NCBI GenBank assembly: GCA_965226945.1
Contig: OZ245717.1
Span: forward strand, 1,612,001-1,676,000
DNA: 64,000 bases
Origin: SYLG01 sp965226945
GTDB lineage: Bacteria > Planctomycetota > Planctomycetia > Gemmatales > Gemmataceae
Reading direction: 5' to 3'
The notes beneath the pieces were generated by a model that ran no database searches, had not been told where the DNA came from, and worked only from the letters and a program-made list of their open reading frames with translations. Made by a program: the position numbers and the translations under genes. Positions within the stretch are counted from its first letter, which is position 1. Each line of letters starts with the position of its first letter. Shown one piece after another: positions 41,519 through 50,018 of this stretch.

Positions 41519-42193
41519 TCAGGCCACGACCGAGCGGCGTCCCCGATAACTTGGCAGCGCCTTGGCCCCGTTTTCGGTGAGATAACCGAATTCGCCGCTG
41601 TCGGGGTCGAAACTCAAAACCCGGCCTTCGGCCAGATGATAAACCCATCCGAAAATGTTCAGCTCATTGCGCGCCAGGCCGACCGCCACCGCGGGATGGG
41701 TGCGCAGATGATCGAGTTGCTGGATGACATTCTCTTTGACCGCTTCCAGTACGGTTTCCTCCGAAAGCACTCCGGATTCGTCGGCGGAAACCAGACGGCG
41801 GGTCGATTCGGAATGTTGGAACCAGTTGCGCACGCAGGGCATGTTGTTGTCAACCTTGCCTTCGAGCAACGCGCGCATGGCGCCGCAATGAGAGTGCCCG
41901 CAAAGGATGATGTTTTTGATCTGCAGCACCGTCAGGGCGTATTCGATCGTCGCCGCCTCGCCGCTGGTGCCGGTGGAACCGTAAGGAGGAACAATGTTTC
42001 CGGCATTGCGCAAAAGGAAGAGCTTGCCAGGGCGGGTGCCTGTGAAGGTGTTTGGGTTCAACCGGGAATCGGCGCAGGTAATGAACAGCGCCTGGGGCCG
42101 CTGTGGCTGCGTGACTAACTCCAAATAAGCATCCCGATCCCGGGGGAATATCTCATTCTCAAATCGGGAAACACCTTGAATGATCTGATTCAT
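41519..42193 (-). CDS. Beta-class carbonic anhydrase
   Basis: 224 residues; hydrates CO2 to bicarbonate. Zinc ligands are all visible: C40 and D42 with R44 in FITCADSRLNP, and H100 and C103 in ILCGHSHCGAM. GKLFLLRNAGNIVPPYG is the third conserved block. Length is normal and there is no signal peptide, so it is cytoplasmic. It leads a two-gene operon with the SulP transporter. Two palindromes 52-86 bases upstream of the start are probable operator sites. Confidence 0.95.
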   Translation of the reverse strand: MNQIIQGVSRFENEIFPRDRDAYLELVTQPQRPQALFITCADSRLNPNTFTGTRPGKLFLLRNAGNIVPPYGSTGTSGEAATIEYALTVLQIKNIILCGHSHCGAMRALLEGKVDNNMPCVRNWFQHSESTRRLVSADESGVLSEETVLEAVKENVIQQLDHLRTHPAVAVGLARNELNIFGWVYHLAEGRVLSFDPDSGEFGYLTENGAKALPSYRGRRSVVA

Positions 42194-42244
42194 CGCGACC
42201 TACCTTTGTCTGGGAGAGTGGGACTCCCCCCTCACCTCGGTTCC

Positions 42245-42281
42245 TTACGAAATCGTAATTTACAACCTAACGATATCGTAA
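42245..42281. promoter_or_regulatory. Two tandem palindromic operators upstream of the carbonic anhydrase gene
   Basis: TTACGA-AA-TCGTAA (42245-42258) and TAACGA-TA-TCGTAA (42268-42281) share the core ACGANNTCGT. The centres are 23 bp apart, about two helical turns. They are the only such sites noticed in the gap 42194-42544 and fit binding of a dimeric repressor or activator. The gap also serves the divergent GT-C-like gene; the remainder shows nothing. Confidence 0.6.
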
Positions 42282-42544
42282 GAATTGGCTCCCGGACAAG
42301 TCCAAACGGTTTTTGGGGCTTTTGCGACGCCTTTTCGACCAAAAAAGCCGGGAAATCGCTGGAATCGGTCCTTTTTCTTGTCGTTTCCCGTGGGCACCGG
42401 TTCCTCAAGTCGCCAACCGCTTCCTGTCGATGAATCGTTAAAGTCCGCCTCTCTTAAGGGAGCGAGGCCGGGGGTTGGGAAAGCTTCCCGTGAGCGAGGA
42501 ATTCGCGTCGCGCGGACTGCCCGGAAATGAGTGGAGCGGGGATC

Positions 42545-44452
42545 ATGGGACACGATTCGCCCGCAACCTGCAATGCCGCCCCGGTCCACGCAATTGGTCC
42601 GACGATCCAAGCGAATCGGGTCTTTTGGGGTGTTGCGTTCCTCGGCGTTCTGCTTGCAGTTTTCCTTTACTGCGGTTTTTTGCCCCGGTCACGATTCCTC
42701 TGGGATTCGATGATTCACGACCGCAACGCGCACTATTACACCGCGCAGACGGTCGCCATCGACCTGCAAAACGCCGACATCCTTCACCTGGGCCGCGACC
42801 TCGAGCGGATGCGCATCTGGGGCCCGCTGCACCCGATCGTGACCGGCGTCGCGATGGCGGTGATCGGCGTCGACTATCGGGTGGCCGTGCTCGTCTCGCT
42901 GGCTGCCTGGGTGGCGACCGCCCTGTTTGCTTTTCTCACCGGCCGGCGGTTGGTGAAGGAACATGGCGACTCGGCGGGGCTCGTTGCGGCCTTCTTTGTG
43001 CTGGCCAGCCCCGCTTACCGGGCCTTTGCGCTCGACATCATGCTCGAAAGTCTGGGTTCCTGTCTGAGCGTCGCGGGGATTTACTTTTATACAGTGGCGC
43101 GGCAGGAGCCCTCGCGCCGCCACGATCGCTGGTTTGCGCTCTCGCTGACGGCGCTCTTTTTCCTCAAATACAATTATTGGATACTCTTGCTCGCTGGTCT
43201 GTTCCTGGCTGAAGCCGTGCGCCATGCGCGAGCGCTTGGGCGGTTGATTCGGCGCATTCCCATCGTGACAACGGCTCGAACCATCCTCGCCCAGGCTTTC
43301 CAACCGCTCAACTATCCTCTCTTTGCCTGCGGCGCCCTCATGCTCCTGTTCCGGCTGCTTGGGCCTTATGAAATCCCCTTGCCTGGCAAGCGTGTGGAGA
43401 TTCGATCGCTTGACCTGATCGCCACCCTTTTTTGCTGGAGTTTATTATTGCGCGTTGCGCCCTGGTGGATTGCCACGGGCAGCAAGTGGGTGAGGATCCA
43501 TCTGCCCCGGCTCGGTACGATCATCTCATTTCATCTGATACCAGTGATCGCCTGGTTCCTGATCCCGCAGCGGGCGGGGCTTTTCTTGAGCTATCTGACT
43601 CGCGACCACGGCGCCGGAGAAAGCGGGACAGGTCTTGCGGAACGGCTTGGCGCCTATGCCAATGCCCTGGCCCTGCACTATCACGGGAGCTGGATTCTGT
43701 GTTTCGTGGCAGCCGGTCTTGCGCTTATTGCCGCGACTCAATGTCGCCGGCTTGCGCCCGGTGCAGCCTTCCTGCTGGCCACCATGGCGGTTGCCTTGCT
43801 GCTGACTGCAATGCAGCCCTGCTGTCGTAGCCGCTTCCTGCATAGCTGGTTGGCGATCGTCTGGGTCGCTTCGGGAATGGGCGCGGCCCAGCTCGCTTCG
43901 CTTCTTTCCCGGATTCCTCTGCGCCGTCTGGCGCCGATCTACCCCCTCGCCGCGGCCGCGGGGCTCGTGGCCCTGGCGGGACCGGCTTTCTGGCAACTGG
44001 GTCAGGCACCCGAAAGCGGCCTGAAAGAAGATCGCCAAAGCGTGCTCGATCTGGCCGACACCTACCTGCAAGACCTGGGTGCGACGGGGAAGATCGCGAT
44101 CCTTTCCAATCAACCGATCAAGTTCTTCGCGAAGTGGACCTGGCAGCAGAAAAACCGCCAAACGGAAAAGGTCGAATCCGAAGCGCTCGATTTCGCCAGC
44201 CAGCCGGGGGCGATCGATCAGTGGCTCGACAAGGTCCGCTGCGAAACGGTTGTCTGGATCGACGTGGGTGCGAGTTCTCCGTTCACGATCGCCGGGTTTG
44301 CCAGCAAGAACGAGTCGCTGGCACAGTTTTCCAGCGGAAAGACCAGCCTTCGAGAAAACGATCGTCGTAATCTCGCCGAACTCGATTGCTCGGTGACGCG
44401 CTGGCAACGAGGCAAGGAAGCGCCCGCGGTGGTCGTGACCCGCGGCCGCTAG
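42545..44452 (+). CDS. GT-C-like (PMT/ArnT-type) integral membrane protein
   Basis: 635 residues with about 10-12 membrane helices (first: VFWGVAFLGVLLAVFLYCGF) and a C-terminal soluble domain (about 480-635). An acidic motif in the first extracytoplasmic loop (SRFLWDSMIHDRNAHYY) matches the catalytic Asp region of GT-C glycosyltransferases that use polyprenyl-linked sugars. A C-terminal part follows the last helix (GAAQLASLLSRI...). The acceptor is unknown. ATG 42545 is preferred (GGAGCGGGG upstream); ATG 42527 is in frame. Divergent from the carbonic anhydrase operon. Confidence 0.75.
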   Translation: MGHDSPATCNAAPVHAIGPTIQANRVFWGVAFLGVLLAVFLYCGFLPRSRFLWDSMIHDRNAHYYTAQTVAIDLQNADILHLGRDLERMRIWGPLHPIVTGVAMAVIGVDYRVAVLVSLAAWVATALFAFLTGRRLVKEHGDSAGLVAAFFVLASPAYRAFALDIMLESLGSCLSVAGIYFYTVARQEPSRRHDRWFALSLTALFFLKYNYWILLLAGLFLAEAVRHARALGRLIRRIPIVTTARTILAQAFQPLNYPLFACGALMLLFRLLGPYEIPLPGKRVEIRSLDLIATLFCWSLLLRVAPWWIATGSKWVRIHLPRLGTIISFHLIPVIAWFLIPQRAGLFLSYLTRDHGAGESGTGLAERLGAYANALALHYHGSWILCFVAAGLALIAATQCRRLAPGAAFLLATMAVALLLTAMQPCCRSRFLHSWLAIVWVASGMGAAQLASLLSRIPLRRLAPIYPLAAAAGLVALAGPAFWQLGQAPESGLKEDRQSVLDLADTYLQDLGATGKIAILSNQPIKFFAKWTWQQKNRQTEKVESEALDFASQPGAIDQWLDKVRCETVVWIDVGASSPFTIAGFASKNESLAQFSSGKTSLRENDRRNLAELDCSVTRWQRGKEAPAVVVTRGR

Positions 44453-44480
44453 GATCGCATCGAATATCACGCGGACTTGT

Positions 44481-44738
44481 TCACTTCTTTTTGCGGCCCA
44501 GATGGTGCTTCGCGAAATCGATGAGCCCGGCGTAGCGATAGCCCGGGTCGATGTAGTGTTCGATGACATAGAAGGCGAAGTAATAGGCGCGAGCGAAGCC
44601 CCAGACCGCCAGGCCTAGCAGTAGCGCTGTATCCCAGGCCGGGTGATAGGCGATCAACAACCCCGATGCCATGACACCGACAAGAAGCATCATCCCGCCT
44701 TTGATGTAAAGCACCGTGGGACTCTTGATGTCAGCCAT
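44481..44738 (-). CDS. Small two-helix membrane protein
   Basis: 85 residues. Two hydrophobic helices (YIKGGMMLLVGVMASGLLIA and TALLLGLAVWGFARAYYFAF) are followed by a polar tail, YVIEHYIDPGYRYAGLIDFA, and a basic end. GAGAGGA lies about 10 bases upstream of the ATG. I do not recognise a named family, although small proteins of this layout are common in Planctomycetota. Convergent with the GT-C-like gene, 28 bases apart. Confidence 0.7.
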   Translation of the reverse strand: MADIKSPTVLYIKGGMMLLVGVMASGLLIAYHPAWDTALLLGLAVWGFARAYYFAFYVIEHYIDPGYRYAGLIDFAKHHLGRKKK

Positions 44739-44765
44739 GTTGGGATCGTCCTCTCAGGCGTTGGA

Positions 44766-46424
44766 TCAATTCTTGAGTTGATTCAACAAATCGAGATGAG
44801 TCTTCAACTGGTGTGCTCGATTTTGTAGGTCCGGGATGGTTTTCAAATCTTCGATCCTTTTCACAAGATAAGGTCTCAGTTGGGCATCGAATGGTTTGCC
44901 GACGAGGCGCGAAAGACAGGTCAGGGCAAGCCGATGATCATTCTCCTGGTCGGATGCGGCAGCAGACGCCTGCTGGAACACTTCAAAGATGGCTTGATCG
45001 ATTTTCTTGTTGGAAAACTCAGGGAGTGTCGAGATAAATTCTTCAAGATCTACTTTGTCAATGCTATTAATAAATTTACTGTCATTTTTATTGAATTTTG
45101 GAAATAATCTCTTGGCGATCACTTTCGACTTATATGTAGGACCAACATATAGTATGTTGCCATTAATATCATCGCGGATATAATTATATCTGATTGCAAT
45201 TGGTATTTGATTCGCAATCTCATCTCCATGTTTTTTCCGAAAATCACCAAGCAACCGATTGCACTCACTATCCGACGGAAACGAAATGACTTTTACCAAT
45301 AGCATCTCAGATAGCAAATCTCTGAATCGATCATTTATATAAAAGAAAATATGGTTAGTTTTCCAATTCAAAATATTTTGATCGCTTAAATACACAATCG
45401 AGTCTTGAACCATTTTATGAAGGTAAATGATTTTTTCAAAATCCCAGTACGCCCTACCGCATTCACGATTTTTATCGGTTAATAAAAGGCTATCCACTAA
45501 AAAAGCGTCAATGATCGACCGGTCATAGGCCGACTTTTTAATATGATCAATGATCCTTTTCTCGCCTTCCTCCGGATAGTATAAGTAAAGGCGGATCAAG
45601 GCCCCCATGGGTGCCAAGGCCGGGGACTTGATGAATTGATCATGGAACTGGCGAAATCCTTCTTCAACCAGGTAAGCCTTGTGTTGCTCAGCGGTCAGAC
45701 CCGCCCATTCTTCGCGGCAGGCTCGGCCCAGGGCCGGCACGTGACTGGGCGAACCAATTCGCCTGGCTCCCCCATTATCTCGCAGTTCGACGGCTTGCAA
45801 ATTCCGATAGACCATTTCCCCAACCAGGAAATAACAGAGGTCGCCCACCTTCAACGTGTAGCGGTATTCCCAATTCTTAATTTTTTCGAATCGGTCCAGA
45901 GCCCCTGGGATGTACGTCTGGTCACTTAGAGGCACGGTGCCCTTGGGTCGCTTCGCGGGATCTTTGAACCGGCTGTCGTATTCATTGGTGAAATACTCCC
46001 CACCGATACCCGCTCTCGCGCAGGAAATCACCACTTTCGTGGGCCGTTTGTCTTCCAGGTGGTCCAACAGTTTGGGTAACGACTCCACGCCTCGACGCAG
46101 CAGGTCCCGCACAACCGGCGGTGTCTTGGGCTGGAATAGGCTTGCTTGCCGTGGGGACGGATCATTCGGACCACGATATTCGAAATTCTGAATCCCCCAG
46201 CCGGAGGTGGGCAACTCGTCCCCACCCACTTCCTCCTGGAGGCGATCAATCAACTGCTCAACGGTCAGTTTCTTGAGATCCACCGGGATAGGTTTGGGTG
46301 TAGGCGGATTGGCTGGAGGCTGTGTAGAAAGTGCTGTAGATGACAACAGCGCTGAGACCAAAACCACAAAACAGAATCCTGGAATAGAAAAAAAGAGGCG
46401 CCCATTCCTGAAACGGGATTTCAT
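44766..46424 (-). CDS. Secreted protein of unknown function, compositionally mosaic
   Basis: 552 residues from ATG 46424, where a signal peptide begins (FFSIPGFCFVVLVSALLSST); the frame is open to 46505. The first half (to about residue 290) includes LTVEQLIDRLQEEVGGDELP and LPKLLDHLEDKRPTKVVIS and a conserved-looking GDLCYFLVGEMVYRN segment; the second half is helical and markedly AT-rich (about 45050-45600). No family recognised. Possible functions cannot be inferred beyond export. It is divergent from the GH-like gene at 46628. Confidence 0.65.
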   Translation of the reverse strand: MKSRFRNGRLFFSIPGFCFVVLVSALLSSTALSTQPPANPPTPKPIPVDLKKLTVEQLIDRLQEEVGGDELPTSGWGIQNFEYRGPNDPSPRQASLFQPKTPPVVRDLLRRGVESLPKLLDHLEDKRPTKVVISCARAGIGGEYFTNEYDSRFKDPAKRPKGTVPLSDQTYIPGALDRFEKIKNWEYRYTLKVGDLCYFLVGEMVYRNLQAVELRDNGGARRIGSPSHVPALGRACREEWAGLTAEQHKAYLVEEGFRQFHDQFIKSPALAPMGALIRLYLYYPEEGEKRIIDHIKKSAYDRSIIDAFLVDSLLLTDKNRECGRAYWDFEKIIYLHKMVQDSIVYLSDQNILNWKTNHIFFYINDRFRDLLSEMLLVKVISFPSDSECNRLLGDFRKKHGDEIANQIPIAIRYNYIRDDINGNILYVGPTYKSKVIAKRLFPKFNKNDSKFINSIDKVDLEEFISTLPEFSNKKIDQAIFEVFQQASAAASDQENDHRLALTCLSRLVGKPFDAQLRPYLVKRIEDLKTIPDLQNRAHQLKTHLDLLNQLKN

Positions 46425-46627
46425 GGAAATGCTCCCTTGGGCCAATCCAGCGCTGGCGTTTTCCTCTGGAACAAACGCCAGAGGCATTCCCTTTCGTCGA
46501 GGCAAAAAAAATAGACCCGACTGCTCCGCACTTCTTATATCTCTATCAGCTAATTCCGATTCGGCCGTGGTCGTTTGCCGGGCCTACAATATCTTCCCTG
46601 TCTTTTCTCAACGGATCGAGGCACGCC

Positions 46628-47830
46628 GTGCATTCCCAACTCTTCTCCCTTGTGCTGTGCGGCCTGGCGATTTTTGCTTCATCCGCCCCTGCCGCCGATC
46701 CCAAACCGATGACCTCTTCGCTTCGCGAGGACGGCACCCTGCTCGTCAACGGCAAGCCGGTCATGCCTTATGGTTTCTACATTTCCACGCGGCACACGGG
46801 CGATATCCGCCTGAAGTGCGTCGAGGAGATCCACCGGATCGGCGGCACTGTCGTGCACATTCAAGGCCCCTGGCATGAAGACACCCGCTTTCTGGACCGT
46901 GCCGCCGAACTGGGAATATGGGTGATCGCCGGCCACACCGAAACCGAAGCCAAGCTCGACCGCGTCAGGAAATTCAAGGACCACCCGGCGATCATCGCCT
47001 GGACGATTTTCGACGACGCCAACACGCTTTCAACGGTGCCCCATCTGAAGAAGATGCACGGCCTGGTGAAGGAGATCGTGCCGCACCGGTTGACCTACAA
47101 CCCGCTGGGCACGCAGACCCGCGATATCCTCATGCCCGCCGATGGCTTCTTCTCTTGTTCCGATTTCGTCGGCTGGGAGATGTACCCGGTGGCGAACCCC
47201 AAGGCGGCCGACCCTACCCTGAAGGCCACCGAAATCCAAATGACGCTGGTCGAACAAGCCGCGAAGCGAGCCAAACGGCCATTTTGGATCCTGCCCCAGA
47301 CCTTCAAGTGGCCGGGAAGCCGCGTGCCGACTCCCGAGGAATACCGCAATCTGTGCTATGTCGGCCTGATCAATGGAGCCAAGGGGGTGATGCCCTGGTC
47401 GATCTACCACATGGTCGATGCGCCCGAAGTGCAGGCGAAGAAGAAAGCCGAGGGAGTTCCCACCTGGGAGGAGTGGTATTTGCCCGACAACAAAGAGCTA
47501 TGGTTACAGTGCGCGGCGGTCGGCGCGGAACTGAAGGAAATCGCCCCGTTTCTACTCAACGGCAAGCGAACCAAGTTGACCGAAGGGACCTTCCTCAGCG
47601 CCGCCGTGTGGCAAACCGATACCGAGTCGCTCTTGATCGTCGCCAATCTCTCGGAAAACGAGAACCGCTCGCACCCCATCAAACTCCCCAGCGGAATCGG
47701 TGGCGAATTGGTGCCGGTGATCAAGAATCGTTCCCATACCCTCTCGCTGACGCAGGGAGTCCTCACCGGAGCCGTGGACAAGGCCGATGTCCAGATTTAC
47801 CGCGTCGTACCAATAAGGGCGGGCAACTAG
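46628..47830 (+). CDS. Secreted glycoside-hydrolase-like TIM-barrel protein
   Basis: 400 residues from a GTG at 46628 (GAGG eight bases upstream), with signal peptide LVLCGLAIFASSAPAA. DGTLLVNGKPVMPYGFYIST opens the domain as in GH2/GH42-like barrels; barrel strands follow (ELGIWVIAGHTE, HPAIIAWTIFDDANT, FVGWEMYPVANP, WILPQTFKWPGS, GVMPWSIYHM). A C-terminal beta domain (ESLLIVANLSENE) is like those capping such barrels. Acidic residues in IFDD and GWEMYP are candidates for catalysis but the substrate is unknown. Followed after three bases by the next secreted gene, so probably an operon. Confidence 0.65.
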   Translation: MHSQLFSLVLCGLAIFASSAPAADPKPMTSSLREDGTLLVNGKPVMPYGFYISTRHTGDIRLKCVEEIHRIGGTVVHIQGPWHEDTRFLDRAAELGIWVIAGHTETEAKLDRVRKFKDHPAIIAWTIFDDANTLSTVPHLKKMHGLVKEIVPHRLTYNPLGTQTRDILMPADGFFSCSDFVGWEMYPVANPKAADPTLKATEIQMTLVEQAAKRAKRPFWILPQTFKWPGSRVPTPEEYRNLCYVGLINGAKGVMPWSIYHMVDAPEVQAKKKAEGVPTWEEWYLPDNKELWLQCAAVGAELKEIAPFLLNGKRTKLTEGTFLSAAVWQTDTESLLIVANLSENENRSHPIKLPSGIGGELVPVIKNRSHTLSLTQGVLTGAVDKADVQIYRVVPIRAGN

Positions 47831-47833
47831 AAC

Positions 47834-48904
47834 ATGATCTCTCCACTCCATTTGCGGCTTACCCGCTCCCTGATGGCTCTGGTCTTTTTCTTCGCCTTGG
47901 CCGCCGCCTGCAGCATCTGCCAGGAAGAGATCAGAGGGTCTGGGTCGGTGCGGGCGAACGCGCCCACGCAAACGGACAGCCCCATCGCCGGCATTGCGCG
48001 CATGATTCCCGGGGAATGGCAGGTGACCGCGCAGAGCGGCAAAAGCATGTACCACACCTGGCACTGGGGTCCGGGCAAACATTCCATGCGCCGGATGACG
48101 GATGGGCTCGATGCGGGCGGAAATCCCTGGTACGAATTGCGAGTGGTCTACTGGCACCCCCATTTCAAGCAGGTTCGCCTGCTGGGGCTGACTCCCTTTG
48201 CGAAGGGAGTCATGGAAGGCGCGGTCAAGCTTGAGAAAGACACCGCGGAAGCCTTATTTGACCTCTACCAGACCGGCGGTCTGCGGAAAATGGCTCTAAA
48301 CTGGAGGTTTGAAGGCCCTGACAAGTTTCACGAGAGGCTTCTGGAGTCGACTGGCCCTGCCGGCTATTCCCTGCTTGTCGAGTGGGACCAGGTGCGCAAG
48401 GCACCAACCCCGGCCCGCCCGCGCATCATCGAAGAAACGTCCAACCTTGCGGCCCCGTTCAAAAGTCTGGAACCCCTTCGCGGTCATATCTGGGAAGCCA
48501 AGGGCAACGGGACTACAGGAGGCATTTTGCAAACCCAAACGACCCTGGAGTCGATCCCGCTGAATGACGCCGTTTATGTGCGCGTCCTTGGACCTCCTCA
48601 AGAGGGAGGGCCGGCGCATTTCCTCGACGCCTATCTCTATTACCACACGGGCTTCAAAACCGTCCGTTGCCTCGCCCTGTCCAACCATGGCGCCGTGTAC
48701 GAAGGTCCTATGACCGTTATGAAGGATGGCGCCCTTCAGCTCGATTTGACGGGGTACGAAGGGGACCGCGCTGTTCCCTATGTGGCGCGGTTCTCTTTCG
48801 AGAACGACGGCGCCCTACGTCAACAGATCTGGTCGGTCAAGGACAAAGAGCGCACGCTCGTACTCGATCTCCTCCACAAAAAAGGCGACAAGAAGAAAAA
48901 CTAA
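47834..48904 (+). CDS. Secreted protein with two related beta-barrel-like domains
   Basis: 356 residues with a signal peptide/lipobox-like region (LMALVFFFALAAACSIC), possibly a lipoprotein with the Cys at about 26-29. Two segments look like diverged copies: about 55-190 (WHPHFKQVRLLGLTPFAKGV) and about 205-345 (YHTGFKTVRCLALSNHGAVY); both continue MEGAVKLEK or YEGPMTVMK and later a W/V-rich strand. This is a lipocalin-like (DUF1579-type) arrangement duplicated in tandem. Three bases after the GH-like gene; transcribed with it and perhaps with the next gene. Confidence 0.6.
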   Translation: MISPLHLRLTRSLMALVFFFALAAACSICQEEIRGSGSVRANAPTQTDSPIAGIARMIPGEWQVTAQSGKSMYHTWHWGPGKHSMRRMTDGLDAGGNPWYELRVVYWHPHFKQVRLLGLTPFAKGVMEGAVKLEKDTAEALFDLYQTGGLRKMALNWRFEGPDKFHERLLESTGPAGYSLLVEWDQVRKAPTPARPRIIEETSNLAAPFKSLEPLRGHIWEAKGNGTTGGILQTQTTLESIPLNDAVYVRVLGPPQEGGPAHFLDAYLYYHTGFKTVRCLALSNHGAVYEGPMTVMKDGALQLDLTGYEGDRAVPYVARFSFENDGALRQQIWSVKDKERTLVLDLLHKKGDKKKN

Positions 48905-48986
48905 GTCGGAAAAATCGACTCGAACCCTTGAGCGCACTGCCCCTCCCGAATTCGTCCGGTGCATCGCATCGATCGAGGATCTAACC

Positions 48987-49715
48987 GTGGGTAAATTTTT
49001 CAAAACGTTCAAGTGGACCCTTTTAACCATTGTTGTATTATTGATAGCAATATTTTACTATAAAAACCACTTCCTACACTTGTACGCCTATTACAAACTA
49101 AATATCGGACATGTACACGATATACCCAGCACGGAGTTCGCGGAAGTCGCGATCCCGGAGGACTGGAAGCAACAGGAGATTGGGAAGTTGACATTTCGGC
49201 TTCCCGATGGATTCCAGGAGAGCGATAACACCAAGAAAATGAAGGCAAGCGGCACACCGGGAGAGAAACCGACAGCGTTGTTTAAAGACAAAATGGTAGT
49301 TATTTTTAATACGACATTCAACGCAAGTGAACTTTTCGATTTAATCAGCCTAGATCCTTCGTCTTTTTTCGAAGAGGAAAACCTGACCTGGCCAAAATTT
49401 CTACTAAAATCTTCTCAATTTAATTCAAGCTCATTTTCCTGGTTGAAATCGCCGAAATCCATCACCCGCGATACGTATTTTCTTGTGGAACGCGCCTTGA
49501 CTCGATCACTTTTCGACAAAAGATGCCTGTACCAATTCAAATCACGCGTCGATTGGATCGCTCAATTCAATGAAAACGAACGCTCGATCGGTATCTTCTG
49601 GCAGGAAACGGACTCCCAACTCTGTGGGAGCATTGTTGTGGAGACCCGATCTGGAACCATCGACCCGGCCTGGATCGAGTCGTTTTGCCAAAGCCTGGAT
49701 GTCAAAAAAGACTAA
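48987..49715 (+). CDS. Membrane-anchored protein of unknown function, AT-rich
   Basis: 242 residues from a GTG at 48987 (GAGG about nine bases upstream). One N-terminal helix (WTLLTIVVLLIAIFYY) anchors an extracytoplasmic domain of about 200 residues containing LTFRLPDGFQESD and SIGIFWQETDSQLCGSIVVE; it looks like a single alpha/beta fold. The open frame extends upstream to 48780 but overlaps the previous gene without support. AT-rich compared with the two genes before it, 82 bases after them. Confidence 0.6.
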   Translation: MGKFFKTFKWTLLTIVVLLIAIFYYKNHFLHLYAYYKLNIGHVHDIPSTEFAEVAIPEDWKQQEIGKLTFRLPDGFQESDNTKKMKASGTPGEKPTALFKDKMVVIFNTTFNASELFDLISLDPSSFFEEENLTWPKFLLKSSQFNSSSFSWLKSPKSITRDTYFLVERALTRSLFDKRCLYQFKSRVDWIAQFNENERSIGIFWQETDSQLCGSIVVETRSGTIDPAWIESFCQSLDVKKD

Positions 49716-49743
49716 ACCGATCTGCCTTGCTGAGAGCGTTTTT

Positions 49744-50011
49744 TTGATTGATCGACGGTTCTGACGGAAGGCAAGATTAGGAGTTCAACGCAAAGGCGCA
49801 AAGCACGCGAAGACACTTTCTTGATTGATCAACGAATCTGACGGAAGGCAAGATCAGGAGTTCAACGCAAAGGCGCAAAGCACGCGGAGACGCAGAGAAA
49901 CCACAAGAATGAGCTCTCGGAACAAAGTCTGGTCTTTCCCACCCGATCTCGCCATCGACTGCATCTCATCGCTTCTTTGCGTTCTTGGCGCCTCTGCGAC
50001 TTTGCGTTGAA
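49744..50011. repeat. REP-like element: 77-bp-period direct repeat plus inverted arm
   Basis: Copy 1 starts at 49744 and copy 2 at 49821 (TTGATTGATC, then CTGACGGAAGGCAAGAT and TTCAACGCAAAGGCGCAAAG). The inverted arm TTCTTTGCGTTCTTGGCGCC to TTTGCGTTGAA lies at 49973-50011 and can pair with the ends of either copy. The ACGCGGAGACGC word also occurs in the element at 4286. It fills the 303-base gap between the AT-rich gene and the murQ fusion; no gene is seen here. Confidence 0.7.
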
Positions 50012-50018
50012 AAAAGCC

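Noticed and set aside
39906..41549. 547-codon plus-strand frame opposite the SulP gene
   Set aside because: Gln/His/Arg-rich, no motifs, fully antisense to a clear transporter.
42282..42440. Possible riboswitch or leader in the GT-C-like upstream region
   Set aside because: G/T-rich stretches but no convincing nested helices or known motif.
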